A stretch of DNA of 64,000 nt from Marininema mesophilum. Lineage in GTDB: Bacteria; Bacillota; Bacilli; Thermoactinomycetales; DSM-45169. Below, in pieces: positions 40,622-49,707 of the stretch (within the stretch, counting starts at the first letter, position 1; every line of letters starts with the position of its first letter). The notes below the pieces were generated by a model. The model worked only from the letters and a program-made list of their open reading frames with translations, did not search any database and was not told the origin of the DNA. Position numbers and translations under genes: made by a program. Location of the stretch: assembly GCF_900106775.1 (NCBI RefSeq), contig NZ_FNNQ01000005.1, positions 1-64,000 of the forward strand, read 5' to 3'.

Positions 40622-41650
40622 CTACTTATGAGTTACTTGCTGCTTACTCTTCTTAATATTTTTATTATGTCCTGCTTCTGTTCGTGAGAAATAATGTCGC
40701 CCACTACCATCATTGCGTGCTACATAGAAGAAATAGTTATTCTTTTCCGGAAACAAAGCTGCCTGGAGTGCCGCATCACTAGGATTGGAAATCGGACCTG
40801 GAGGAAGCCCTTTGGTAAGGTATGTATTGTACGGGCTTTTCACCTTGAGATCCTTATATAACAGACGTGATTTATGTTTACCGCGAGCATACTGTACTGT
40901 GGCATCCACTTGTAGTTTTTTACCTACTCGCAAACGGTTTTCAATCACTCCCGCGATACGGGGAAATTCTTTACGATCTTCACCTTCACGCTCTACAATG
41001 GAGGCAATCGTTACCCATTGGTCTACGGTCAGATTACGTTTGTCTAATTGTTGCTTTACTTGAGGATCTTGAAGTCGCTTGGCAAATTGACGGAGCATAG
41101 CATCCACTAATTCATCGGGTTTCTCTTTTTTAGGGAGATTGTAGGTGAACGGAAAGAGATACCCCTCTAGAAGATATTTACGCCCTTTATCTCTATGAAT
41201 CTGTCGGACAAATTCATAGGGGTAATCTTGACGATTGACAGCACGTAGAAAGTCTGCTCGTTTTACTCCTTTGTTAGTTAAGAGATGGACAATTCCATTA
41301 ACAGTGGTTCCCTCAGGAACCGTCAAGCGCATTACGTTATTCTCACCATGAGTCAAAATATCAAGAAGTTCTTTTGCATTAGTACCAGGGGGCACTTTAT
41401 ACATCCCCGCACGAACTCCCTTCGCTTCTCCTTTTAAATAAGCGTAAACTGCTAAGAAGAGATCGTCGCGAATCAGTCCTTCCTTTTCTAACAACTTCCC
41501 TACATCTAAGATGGAGGTTCCCATTGGCACTTCTACTTCCATAGCTCTCTTCGTTGGTGAAGAGAGGCTATGTTGAATATAGGCATACCCTCCTGCGGAC
41601 AATACCGCAAATATCACTAGCGTCAAAAATAATCGTAGAATCCATTTCAT
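40622..41650 (-). CDS. mltG: Endolytic transglycosylase MltG family protein (copy A)
   Basis: 342 aa from the ATG at 41648-41650; AGGGA lies about 10 bases upstream. One membrane anchor (LFLTLVIFAVLSAGGYAYI), then a LysM-like subdomain and the YceG/MltG catalytic domain with EGYLFPFTYNLPK, the catalytic glutamate in IASIVEREGE, VGKKLQVDATVQYARG and SPYNTYLTKGLPPGPISNP. It cleaves nascent glycan strands at the membrane. A paralogue of similar length is directly upstream (41802-42845). Confidence 0.92.
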   Translation of the reverse strand: MKWILRLFLTLVIFAVLSAGGYAYIQHSLSSPTKRAMEVEVPMGTSILDVGKLLEKEGLIRDDLFLAVYAYLKGEAKGVRAGMYKVPPGTNAKELLDILTHGENNVMRLTVPEGTTVNGIVHLLTNKGVKRADFLRAVNRQDYPYEFVRQIHRDKGRKYLLEGYLFPFTYNLPKKEKPDELVDAMLRQFAKRLQDPQVKQQLDKRNLTVDQWVTIASIVEREGEDRKEFPRIAGVIENRLRVGKKLQVDATVQYARGKHKSRLLYKDLKVKSPYNTYLTKGLPPGPISNPSDAALQAALFPEKNNYFFYVARNDGSGRHYFSRTEAGHNKNIKKSKQQVTHK

Positions 41651-41752
41651 GGACAGTTTGTCCCTCTCTCGCCTGAGTATCACTCATACCTTACCATACC
41701 ACTTGGTCGATGTACACGTTTTGATAGACTATTATGTCTTTTCAGCCTAGAA

Positions 41753-41782
41753 AAACCAACTCCCAAAGGAAGTCGGTTTTAT
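41753..41782 (-). terminator. Terminator between the two mltG copies
   Basis: AAAACCGACTTCC pairs with GGGAGTTGGTTTTT; so the copies can be transcribed separately. Confidence 0.75.
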
Positions 41783-41801
41783 AGTTCCCTCTACTATTGC
41801 C

Positions 41802-42845
41802 TTATTTCGTATTCCCCTGAGGTCGGGAGGTTTTGCTCTTCTTAATATTGGATTCCTGTTGCTTATAGGTTCTCGCAAAGTAGTGTTCTCTTGTACCATC
41901 TTTCTTCGTGACATAATAGAGATATTGATTCTTTTCAGGGCGAATAGCCGCATTCATCGCACTTTTTCCTGGGCTAGCAATCGGTCCAGGTGGAAGGCCT
42001 TTTACTTTATACGTATTGTACGGGCTTTTCACCTTGAGATCCTTATAGAGCAGACGTGATGTATGTTTACCACGGGCATACTGAACTGAGGCATCCACTT
42101 GGAGTGGCATTTTGCGTTTCATTCGATTGTAAATCACCCCTGAGATTCGAGGTAACTCAGCCTTCACTTGTCCTTCCCGTTCAACGAGGGAAGCAATCGT
42201 AATCCACTCATCAAAGGTAATATCCTTTTCTTTCAGTTCGTCCATGATAGCTTTTGTATTCATTCGTGTCTGAAACTGACCCAACATCAAATTTACTATA
42301 CTTCTTGCTGGAGCGTTTTTGGGTATGTTATAGGTCGTTGGGAACAAGTATCCCTCCAGACGATATTTCCGCTTGGGGTTTTCAGATATCTCTTTTAAAA
42401 ACGGATATTTATAATTTCTTTGCTCCACTGCCTTCAGAAAATCTTCTTTACTCACATACCCTTTGTTATCGATTGTGGTAGCAATTTGTTCGACAGTAAA
42501 CCCTTCAGGGATCGTAACTGTATAGACATTTTGTTTTCCCCGGGTAATCAGATCGAGAATACCATTAATATCGTAATTAGGTGGGATCTCATACACTCCA
42601 GCTTGTAAGCCCTTTGCCTTGCCTGTTAGATAAGCATAAGCACTGAATAACCAGTGATTACGGATCAATCCTTGCTTTTCTAGCATCTCACCGATTTTAG
42701 TCGATGAAACGCCTCTTTTTATTTCAATTGGTACGGGCTGATCCCGTTTAGGTGAACTCAATGAATGGTCCACGTAAAAATAAACTAAAACTGACCAGGC
42801 CGCAAACAGAACAAGAGTGTAGAGAATTCGCTTCAACCATTTCAT
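41802..42845 (-). CDS. mltG: Endolytic transglycosylase MltG family protein (copy B)
   Basis: 347 aa with the same layout as copy A: membrane anchor (ILYTLVLFAAWSVLVYFYV), YEIPPNYDINGILDLITRGK, EGYLFPTTYNIPK, catalytic Glu in IASLVEREGQ, MPLQVDASVQYARG, and SPYNTYKVKGLPPGPIASP. SD AAGGAG precedes the ATG. This copy is closer to the ruvX/yrzB end of the block, which is the ancestral position of yrrL (mltG) in Bacillus, so it may be the original and copy A the duplicate. Confidence 0.92.
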   Translation of the reverse strand: MKWLKRILYTLVLFAAWSVLVYFYVDHSLSSPKRDQPVPIEIKRGVSSTKIGEMLEKQGLIRNHWLFSAYAYLTGKAKGLQAGVYEIPPNYDINGILDLITRGKQNVYTVTIPEGFTVEQIATTIDNKGYVSKEDFLKAVEQRNYKYPFLKEISENPKRKYRLEGYLFPTTYNIPKNAPARSIVNLMLGQFQTRMNTKAIMDELKEKDITFDEWITIASLVEREGQVKAELPRISGVIYNRMKRKMPLQVDASVQYARGKHTSRLLYKDLKVKSPYNTYKVKGLPPGPIASPGKSAMNAAIRPEKNQYLYYVTKKDGTREHYFARTYKQQESNIKKSKTSRPQGNTK

Positions 42846-42903
42846 CCAATAACTCCTTCATCTTGCGGTTTCGCTTTTATATCGTACCACAACTCTCATA
42901 AAA

Positions 42904-42929
42904 AATAACGGGGGAGTTTCCCCGTTATT
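42904..42929 (-). terminator. Terminator after DUF1292 pair
   Basis: AATAACGGGG pairs with CCCCGTTATT. Confidence 0.8.
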
Positions 42930-42931
42930 CG

Positions 42932-43243
42932 TCAACCTTCATCAAAATGCAACATCTCTTCAATGGCATCCACTACAGTATTCCATTCTGTTTCATCTTC
43001 TACGTGATCCATCCGTCGATCTGTCTCCGACCCAGTCACTCGATACAGAGAGGCGTTGGACTGTTTCACATCAGAAGATCGGAGCACTGCGTAGTGGCGA
43101 CCCCCTATATCTAATTCACGCAGAATGTGATGATGAGATTCAGGAACAGCCCCGTCCTCATCGCTTAATATGAGTTCTTGTCCGAATTCCGACTCTAGTT
43201 GATCCAGCTTTTTCGGTATTGAGTCCCTGTCCCAATCATCCAT
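42932..43243 (-). CDS. DUF1292-like protein (copy 2)
   Basis: 103 aa from the ATG at 43241-43243 (GAGGGA upstream). An acidic single-domain protein with RHYAVLRSSDVKQSNASLYR and a C-terminal EWNTVVDAIEEMLHFDE, the same closing pattern as its neighbour YrzB. It is more diverged and lacks the acidic leader. It overlaps or abuts copy 1, so they form one operon. Function unknown. Confidence 0.65.
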   Translation of the reverse strand: MDDWDRDSIPKKLDQLESEFGQELILSDEDGAVPESHHHILRELDIGGRHYAVLRSSDVKQSNASLYRVTGSETDRRMDHVEDETEWNTVVDAIEEMLHFDEG

Positions 43244-43254
43244 GGTGCGTTCCC

Positions 43255-43578
43255 TCAACTTTCGTGGTTATCCAGCTCCGTTTCGAGGGTGTGGAGGACT
43301 TCCTCCACCATGTCCCACTCCCCATCGTCTTCGATAGGAATGAGAGAGATTTCCTCTCCTTTGTCTTCATAACGGAATGCAAAAACCTCTTGTTCTTCGT
43401 CTTCTACGTCTGCATCTTCTTCCTGCATTGATATAAGTAGGATATACTTCTTTCCATTATCTTGCTCAAAACGATAGAGGACTTGGAAGATTTCATCTTC
43501 ATTCTGCTCATTCTTGATGACTAGTGTTTCTACTACCTCTTGCTCTTGTTCGTGTTCATGATGTCCATTGTCAGTCAT
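43255..43578 (-). CDS. yrzB: DUF1292 protein YrzB
   Basis: 107 aa, very acidic. DUF1292 core: DEIFQVLYRFEQDNGKKYIL, then EEQEVFAFRYED, ISLIPIEDDGEWDMVEEVL. Its start overlaps the ruvX end, as in B. subtilis where yrzB follows yrrK. Function unknown, conserved in Bacillota. Confidence 0.88.
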   Translation of the reverse strand: MTDNGHHEHEQEQEVVETLVIKNEQNEDEIFQVLYRFEQDNGKKYILLISMQEEDADVEDEEQEVFAFRYEDKGEEISLIPIEDDGEWDMVEEVLHTLETELDNHES

Positions 43579-43996
43579 GGGTATTCCTCCTTTGAGAGTC
43601 CAAATAACCTTGTAAAATCCAAGATGCCGCCATTTTATCGACTACTTTACGCCTTTTTTTCCGACTCATATCCGCTTCAATCAGCGTACGTTGTACTGCC
43701 ATCGTGGATAAGCGCTCGTCCCATAGCTTTACGGGTAAAGAGAATCGCTGTTTAAGATCCTCTGCGATCACTTCACAGGCTTTTCCTTTATCCCCGATGG
43801 ACCCATCCATATTTCGTGGAAGTCCAACGACGATGGATTCCACCTCATACTCGCGAATCAGCTCACCAATACGGCGAAGCCAACCGTCGTCTTCCGTCCG
43901 AGAAACGGTCTCCAACCCCTGAGCGGTCCACCCCATCAAATCACTGACAGAAATTCCTACCCGCTTCTCTCCTACATCGATTCCCATGATACGCAT
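43571..43996 (-). CDS. ruvX: Holliday junction resolvase-like protein RuvX/YqgF
   Basis: 141 aa RNase H-fold protein. IMGIDVGEKRVGISVSDLMG carries the first catalytic Asp; VVGLPRNMDGSIGDKGKACE and WDERLSTMAVQRTL complete the family motifs. AGGAGTGA lies 7 bases before the chosen ATG (an ATG one codon earlier is also possible). Implicated in rRNA maturation (16S 5' end) and recombination. In an operon with ireB, which lies just upstream, and yrzB downstream. Confidence 0.92.
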   Translation of the reverse strand: MRIMGIDVGEKRVGISVSDLMGWTAQGLETVSRTEDDGWLRRIGELIREYEVESIVVGLPRNMDGSIGDKGKACEVIAEDLKQRFSLPVKLWDERLSTMAVQRTLIEADMSRKKRRKVVDKMAASWILQGYLDSQRRNTHD

Positions 43997-44022
43997 CATT
44001 TCACTCCTGCATCCTAACTCTT

Positions 44023-44283
44023 TCAATTCTGTTGCTTGTCCATAAAGGACTTCACCAATTCTTCAAGGAGTTCATCCCGCTCCACCTTTCGAATCAAGGC
44101 TCGGGCATTGTTATGGCGAGGAATATAAGCTGGATCCCCAGAAAGGAGATATCCTACCAACTGATTGATCGGGTTATATCCTTTTTCTTTGAGAGCGTCG
44201 TATACGGTTAACAGCACCTCACTGGGATTCGTTTCCTGTTCTTCTCCACTAAAGTCGAATTTCATCGTATTGTCCATGGTCAT
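44023..44283 (-). CDS. ireB: IreB family regulatory phosphoprotein (YrzL)
   Basis: 86 aa from the ATG at 44281-44283 (GAGAGAGGTGTG upstream). The product contains LLTVYDALKEKGYNPINQLV and GYLLSGDPAYIPRHNNARAL, the IreB signature. IreB is a small dimeric substrate of the PASTA kinase IreK/PrkC that affects cell-wall homeostasis. Lies between alaS and ruvX, the conserved position. Confidence 0.93.
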   Translation of the reverse strand: MTMDNTMKFDFSGEEQETNPSEVLLTVYDALKEKGYNPINQLVGYLLSGDPAYIPRHNNARALIRKVERDELLEELVKSFMDKQQN

Positions 44284-44455
44284 GTTCACACCTCTCTCAC
44301 GTCGGATGCATGCAGGTGCCGTCACATCGGCTTTTCCAAAGTAAATTCTCCTTGGGGGATTTAATTCCTCTTTTTCCTTGTTTGCACACGTCGTAAACGA
44401 GAATTGACCGCGTTTGCTCGGTCACCCCGATTTTATTTCTGTGCGTGGTGGTGAT

Positions 44456-47080
44456 TTATAGCTGATTTTCAATAAAGGGACGTACAGCTTGTAGAGCGAC
44501 GTTCAGTTTGTCAGGATTTTTTCCACCAGCCTGAGCGAGGTCTGGACGTCCACCGCCGCCGCCACCACAGTGACTTGCTACTTCCTTTACCAGCTTTCCT
44601 GCATGAAGACCGGCTACGATAAACTTCTTGGACACACTCGCAACCAATTGGACTTTTCCTTCGTTAGCAGCCCCCAACACGATGACACCCTCAGGAATGC
44701 GATTTTTCAAATCGTCTACCATTTTTCGGAGTGTTTCCATGTCAGATACGTCTACCTGAGTCGCCAATACAGGTACGCCGGAAATTTCCTCAACTTGTTC
44801 GATCAGATTAGCCCCTTCAAGGCGATTCAGTTTACTACGAAGGGATTCGTTCTCCCGTGATAGCTCTTTTGACCGGCCTTGCAAAGCTTCTACTCGCTCA
44901 ACTACATCTAGGGGATTGGATTTTAAGCGATCTGCTACTTGGTTGAGCTGCTCCACTTGTTCTTCGAGATACCGGTATGCATTTTGACCTGTCACCGCTT
45001 CAATTCGACGGACACCTGAACCGATTCCTACCTCACTCACTAGCTTAAAGAGACCAATTTCAGCGGTCTGCTGAACGTGGGTCCCCCCACAAAGCTCCAG
45101 ACTATAATCTCCTACTTTAACTACGCGCACCTCATCCCGGTATTTTTCACCAAAGAGGGCCATCGCACCCATAGCTTTTGCCTCAGCCAAGGGTTTTACC
45201 ATCGTTTCTACAGGGATGTTTGCCCAGATTCGCGCATTAACCTTCTCTTCTACGGCTCGCTTTTGCTCCTCGGTGAGCGGTTCAATATGGGTGAAATCAA
45301 ACCGGAGGCGATTGGAGGTAACAAGGGAGCCTGCCTGGTTCACATGCTCACCAGCCACTTCTTTCAATGCTTTGTGAAGAAGGTGGGTAGCCGTGTGGTT
45401 TTTCACCACATTATTGCGGAAGGAATCATCGAGTACGGCTGTCACTTCATCGCCTGTACGAATCGTTCCTTCTTCAACACGAACGGAATGAACATGTTCT
45501 CCCTTAGGTCCCTTTTGTACATCCGTAACAACAAGCCGAGCACGAGGGCTGAAAATCTCCCCCTTATCCGCCACTTGGCCACCACTTTCAGCATAGAAAG
45601 GAGTTTCATCAAGCACGACGAAGCATTCTTTTCCTTCCCCAGCCATATCTACCAATTGATCCCCGAAAATTAAAGCCCCAATCCGAGTTTTCACCGTCGG
45701 ATTAGTATAACCGATAAAACGGCTCGTTACGCTCAGTTCAGAGAGAACGCCTCCCTGTACTTGCATACTACCTGCATCTTGCCGTGCTTCCCGGGCACGG
45801 GTTCGCTGGACTTCCATTTCCTTCTCAAAGCCCTCTGTATCCACCGTCAGGCCGTATTCCTTAGCATAATCCACCGTCAGATCTACTGGAAAACCATAGG
45901 TATCGTATAGAGTGAAGGCATCTTTCCCTGAGATCTCCTTGCGACCTTCCTTTTTAAGTCCTTCAGCCATCCCTGCTAAGATCGCCAAACCATCAGACAA
46001 GGTCTCCAAGAAACGTTCTTCTTCACCGCGAATCACCTTGGTAATAAATTCTTGTCGTTGGACTGGCTCTGGATAAAAGTCAGCCATTATCGAGGTAACC
46101 ACAGGCGTTAGCTGATAGAGAAAAGCACGTTCAATTCCCAAGGAGCGAGCATAACGGACCGCCCGGCGAAGCAAACGTCGCAATACATACCCGCGACCTT
46201 CATTGGAAGGGAGCACACCATCACTAATCGCAAAGACCAACGTACGCAAATGATCCGCAATCACTTTTAGAGCGATGTCCGTCTCCTGATCTTCCCCATA
46301 GGTTACGCTAGCCTCTTTACAGGTGGCTTGTATGATCGGCTGAAAAAGATCCGTGTCAAAGTTAGTGCGGACATCTTGTAGCACGGAAGCCATCCGCTCC
46401 AGACCCATCCCTGTATCGATATTTTTCTTGGGTAGCGGGGTATAGGTCCCATCGGGATTATGGTTGAATTGTGAGAACACGAGATTCCAGATCTCTAAAA
46501 AGCGTTCGTTTTCCCCGCCTGGATAACATTCAGGGTCGGAAAGATCCCCATAACTCTCTCCCCGATCATAAAAAATCTCGCTATTTGGTCCACTAGGTCC
46601 TTCTCCGATATCCCAGAAGTTTTCTTTAAGGCGAACGATTCTTTCTTTGGGGAAACCAACATCCTCATTCCAGATGACAAACGCTTCATCGTCTTCAGGA
46701 TGAATCGTCACAGAGAGTCGATGGGGGTCCATCCCCATCCAACGGGAGTCCGTCAAGAATTCCCATGCCCAAGGGATAGCGTCCTTCTTAAAATATTCGC
46801 CAATGGAGAAGTTCCCTAACATTTCAAAGAAGGTATGGTGACGAGCAGTATAGCCCACATTTTCGATATCATTGGTACGAATCGATTTTTGTGCATTAAC
46901 GATTCGCGGATTATCTGGAGTAACTCGACCATCAAAATACTTTTTTAAGGTGGCTACCCCACTGTTGATCCACAACAGCGAAGGGTCCTCTACAGGAACT
47001 AGGGAAGCCGAAGGCTCAACCCGATGTCCCTTTTCTTTAAAAAAGTCGAGAAACTTCTGTCTGATTTCATTCCCTTTCAT
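44456..47080 (-). CDS. alaS: Alanine--tRNA ligase AlaS
   Basis: 874 aa, full length. Catalytic core at the N-terminus (IRQKFLDFFKEKGH, DPSLLWINSGVATLKKYFDG, RHHTFFEMLGNFSIGEYF), editing domain with HTATHLLHKALKEV and the zinc-binding CGGTHV, and the C-terminal DHHA1 domain ending in CGGGGGGRPDLAQAGG. Preceded by a T-box leader that senses uncharged tRNA-Ala. Confidence 0.98.
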   Translation of the reverse strand: MKGNEIRQKFLDFFKEKGHRVEPSASLVPVEDPSLLWINSGVATLKKYFDGRVTPDNPRIVNAQKSIRTNDIENVGYTARHHTFFEMLGNFSIGEYFKKDAIPWAWEFLTDSRWMGMDPHRLSVTIHPEDDEAFVIWNEDVGFPKERIVRLKENFWDIGEGPSGPNSEIFYDRGESYGDLSDPECYPGGENERFLEIWNLVFSQFNHNPDGTYTPLPKKNIDTGMGLERMASVLQDVRTNFDTDLFQPIIQATCKEASVTYGEDQETDIALKVIADHLRTLVFAISDGVLPSNEGRGYVLRRLLRRAVRYARSLGIERAFLYQLTPVVTSIMADFYPEPVQRQEFITKVIRGEEERFLETLSDGLAILAGMAEGLKKEGRKEISGKDAFTLYDTYGFPVDLTVDYAKEYGLTVDTEGFEKEMEVQRTRAREARQDAGSMQVQGGVLSELSVTSRFIGYTNPTVKTRIGALIFGDQLVDMAGEGKECFVVLDETPFYAESGGQVADKGEIFSPRARLVVTDVQKGPKGEHVHSVRVEEGTIRTGDEVTAVLDDSFRNNVVKNHTATHLLHKALKEVAGEHVNQAGSLVTSNRLRFDFTHIEPLTEEQKRAVEEKVNARIWANIPVETMVKPLAEAKAMGAMALFGEKYRDEVRVVKVGDYSLELCGGTHVQQTAEIGLFKLVSEVGIGSGVRRIEAVTGQNAYRYLEEQVEQLNQVADRLKSNPLDVVERVEALQGRSKELSRENESLRSKLNRLEGANLIEQVEEISGVPVLATQVDVSDMETLRKMVDDLKNRIPEGVIVLGAANEGKVQLVASVSKKFIVAGLHAGKLVKEVASHCGGGGGGRPDLAQAGGKNPDKLNVALQAVRPFIENQL

Positions 47081-47120
47081 CTTTACCTCTCCTTTCGTTC
47101 CCGCCCAAACTTAGACGAAG

Positions 47121-47395
47121 AAAAACCTTTCCCGCCCCCAAACACAGGGACGGGAAAGGCTTTTCCCGCGGTACCACCCCGATTACCCTCTCTCCTAAAT
47201 AAAGAACTAGGGAAAAGGATCAGCTCAAAAGCGGATAACGGCTACTGACGCCGGCGAGCTTCATCACTCGCACTCGGAAACTGGCTTTCAACTGTCCGTA
47301 CCGGGGAGCCTTACAGCCAAGGGGCACCCTCTCTGCATCGGGGGACAATTTACTTCGGTTTCCTCATCGTATTAATGATTTGGTCGGAGAATTAT
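47121..47395 (-). ncRNA. T-box leader (tRNA-Ala sensing) of alaS, with terminator at 47121-47167
   Basis: On the minus strand the T-box core GGTGGTACCGCGGG (47165-47178 region) is followed by the terminator AAAGCCTTTCCCGTCCC / GGGGGCGGGAAAGGTTTTT. Upstream lie GC-rich stem I-like sequences including AGAGAGGGTG and the purine-rich motif. Specificity is inferred from alaS immediately downstream; the specifier codon was not resolved by eye. Confidence 0.92.
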
Positions 47396-47471
47396 TTGAT
47401 TTTCATTATACAATGAACGGCTCTGGAATGAAACCTCTCCTCATCTTTAGTCTGTTTCTTTTTGTGCATTT

Positions 47472-48539
47472 TCATTCTCGATTCATATAGTGACGAAAGG
47501 TGTGATCAATAATCACTTTTCCCACCGCAAATAAGGGTACTGCAAGTATTAATCCAATGATACCGCCAAGCTCTCCACCCACTAACAAAGCGAAAATAAT
47601 AAAGAGGGGGTGCATATGCAAACTTCTCCCTACGATTTGAGGAGAGAGGATATTTCCCTCGAGAACCTGCACAATCAGATTAACTATGATTACCCCAAAA
47701 ACCATCTCCTTGGATACCGTGACAGCTACCAACAATGCAGGTACGGCACCAATAAAGGGACCAATATAGGGAATCACATTAAAAATGCTAACAATCCCTG
47801 CCATTAACAGTGGATAAGGCAGTCCAATGAATAAATAGCCGATATAAGCAAGCACCCCGACAACGACACAAACAATAAGTTGACCTCGAATATAGTTACC
47901 GAGAGCTTCGTGGATCTCGCGAAACATCTGAATCACCTCACGCCGACGTTTAGTTGGAAGGAGTTTAACAGCGGTATTTTCGATTACGTGAACATCCTTT
48001 AGCATGTAATAAACAAGAAATGGGATGACAAAGGCGATAAACAGTTGATTTAAGGTAGAGCCAAGATCCCCCATAATATTGCCAACCCCATCTGTCACGG
48101 TCCCCTCTAGTCGATCCAAGGATTTCTCAATGCCAAGGCGTACACTCTCAGGGAGAGCATCCTTACTATGATTCATTTGATCAATCCATAATTGAACACG
48201 CTGGTTCCACTCGGGGAAATGCTCCGCCAATTGATGTAGCTGATGATTAAATAGAGGGACAAGATTGGTTAAGATAATCGCAATTACACAGATGAATACG
48301 GTATAGATAAAGAGGACGGCTAAGTAGCGAGGTACTGCCTGATTGGAAAGCAACGTAACCACTGGATTGAGTAAATACGAAAAGATCACGGCGATAATAA
48401 ATGGCCCCAGAATCGCTTTTAAAAAGATAAATATCGTATGAAACAATGGGCTGATCTTCACCAGAAGGAAGAGAATCCCAAGGAGTACGAAAACCAAGAG
48501 CGACCCGTTCAACAACCGACGTTGGCTAAATCGTTCCAT
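47472..48539 (-). CDS. AI-2E family transporter (YrrI-like)
   Basis: 355 aa, eight predicted helices with a large hydrophilic loop between helices 3 and 4. Family landmarks: ILGPFIIAVIFSYLLNPVV, LGNYIRGQLIVCVVVGVLAY, FNVIPYIGPFIGAVPALLVA and LEGNILSPQIVGRSLHMHP. Members export metabolites, some linked to Na+/H+ exchange. The position next to alaS is the same as yrrI in Bacillus. Confidence 0.88.
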   Translation of the reverse strand: MERFSQRRLLNGSLLVFVLLGILFLLVKISPLFHTIFIFLKAILGPFIIAVIFSYLLNPVVTLLSNQAVPRYLAVLFIYTVFICVIAIILTNLVPLFNHQLHQLAEHFPEWNQRVQLWIDQMNHSKDALPESVRLGIEKSLDRLEGTVTDGVGNIMGDLGSTLNQLFIAFVIPFLVYYMLKDVHVIENTAVKLLPTKRRREVIQMFREIHEALGNYIRGQLIVCVVVGVLAYIGYLFIGLPYPLLMAGIVSIFNVIPYIGPFIGAVPALLVAVTVSKEMVFGVIIVNLIVQVLEGNILSPQIVGRSLHMHPLFIIFALLVGGELGGIIGLILAVPLFAVGKVIIDHTFRHYMNRE

Positions 48540-48606
48540 GATCTCCCTCCTCTTGTCCCGATGATCATGAACAGTATATGTCCAACCCCTCTCCTTTACG
48601 CACAGA

Positions 48607-48640
48607 AAAGAAAGCCGCCCGTTTTCACGGACGACTTATT
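48607..48640 (-). terminator. Terminator after the small YrzR-like gene
   Basis: AAGTCGTCCGT pairs with ACGGGCGGCTTTCTTT (one mismatch) on the minus strand. Confidence 0.65.
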
Positions 48641-48674
48641 GTAGAAAAGTGACGGTCGGAACAATCAATCTCAT

Positions 48675-48899
48675 TTAGCGGGCCATTTTACGAAACCATT
48701 TGCGTCCGATGACCATAGAAATGATACGGGCACCATTCGTTTTTATTGGCAGTTTACGTAACCAGCGAGGTATATCCATCCAGCTCATTCCACCCATTCG
48801 TCTATTCATCCATCCAGCTATCGAGGTTGGACGTCGAAAGCGACGGTACAAAAGGGTAATAATCGAACCAATCAACAGTGAAGAAATTAGTCGTCTCAA
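48675..48899 (-). CDS. Small basic membrane-associated protein (74 aa)
   Basis: Start TTG at 48897-48899, 6 bases after GGGGGGA; an upstream in-frame start overlaps the zinc-ribbon gene. Sequence begins RRLISSLLIGSIITLLYRRF, so one short helix flanked by Arg, then WMNRRMGGMSWMDIPRWLRK. It resembles small proteins in the same place of Bacillus chromosomes. Function unknown. Confidence 0.6.
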   Translation of the reverse strand: MRRLISSLLIGSIITLLYRRFRRPTSIAGWMNRRMGGMSWMDIPRWLRKLPIKTNGARIISMVIGRKWFRKMAR

Positions 48900-48925
48900 G
48901 TGGAGTCCCCCCTTTTGAGAGAAAA

Positions 48926-49123
48926 TCACATGGATAGTGAATCTTGTCCCCCACTTAGGAACAAATCATCCAAGGAGCTTAAGCTCCCATCCTCTTCTAC
49001 TTGATACACAGAAGAGATCTTACCCTCTGTTACGCATAATTCAATAAAACAACCCCAACAGTAAAACTGATTGGTCCCGACACGACCGAGATCATGGGTG
49101 TTGCAGTTGGGACAGCGAAGCAT
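48926..49123 (-). CDS. Small zinc-ribbon protein (65 aa)
   Basis: Two CxxC pairs: RCPNCNTHDL near the start and FYCWGCFIELC. This forms one treble-clef or ribbon zinc site. The acidic C-terminus lacks motifs. Located between yrrD and the small basic protein gene on the same strand; likely co-transcribed. Function unknown. Confidence 0.75.
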   Translation of the reverse strand: MLRCPNCNTHDLGRVGTNQFYCWGCFIELCVTEGKISSVYQVEEDGSLSSLDDLFLSGGQDSLSM

Positions 49124-49138
49124 ATGGGTACCCCCGTT

Positions 49139-49642
49139 TCATTGGACGCCATATACGGGTGGTTGAGCGGGGGCGATGAGAACATCTTCCCCCTCCCAGA
49201 CAAGCGGTACTTGAGGACGATAAATCTTCCGTCCCTCACGCAAGTCGTTGAAAAACCCGTCGGACAATTCATATCCAGACAGGATTCCCATTTCTTCCCG
49301 GAAATAGACGCCCTCCACGGTGCCCAATGCCTGGCCACATTGGGATAGGATCGGGCGACCCTTCAATTTCCGTTCTCCCGTTAGCAGACTCATCCAGGCT
49401 TTCTGCCCCCGCGAGAGGGGAAATATATCCGCTTCACTGTCCAAGATAACCGCATCCACTCCAAATGCTCGAATCCGTTCCACCGGAATAAACCGGCCAC
49501 TCCGGATCCACCCTCCACATTCTAACAACAAGCCACGGAGGCGTTGCTCTTCATCAAAGAGCAAATCCTTTACATCGCCCATTCGTTTGCCTGTTTTCAC
49601 ATGGACCACCGGCAAACCGATGACATCCTGTGATTTGCGCAA
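49139..49642 (-). CDS. yrrD: PRC-barrel domain protein YrrD
   Basis: 167 aa with two PRC-barrel domains (residues about 1-80 and 85-160): VIGLPVVHVKTGKRMGDVKD ... RFIPVERIRAFGVDAVIL and GRPILSQCGQALGTVEGVYF. The start is a TTG with GGAGGAGTG 7 bases upstream. It follows recD2, as in Bacillus. PRC barrels mediate binding of RNA or protein partners; the specific role is unknown. Confidence 0.88.
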   Translation of the reverse strand: MRKSQDVIGLPVVHVKTGKRMGDVKDLLFDEEQRLRGLLLECGGWIRSGRFIPVERIRAFGVDAVILDSEADIFPLSRGQKAWMSLLTGERKLKGRPILSQCGQALGTVEGVYFREEMGILSGYELSDGFFNDLREGRKIYRPQVPLVWEGEDVLIAPAQPPVYGVQ

Positions 49643-49707
49643 GGATAATCACTCCTCCCGCTTCCCTTAGTATGCCAAAGGGTCCCTCCTTTTCATCCGG
49701 GGAGATG

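Noticed and set aside
45077..45673. 198-codon open frame antisense to alaS
   Set aside because: It lies entirely within the strongly conserved alaS editing-domain region, has no SD, and its sequence has no protein-like pattern.
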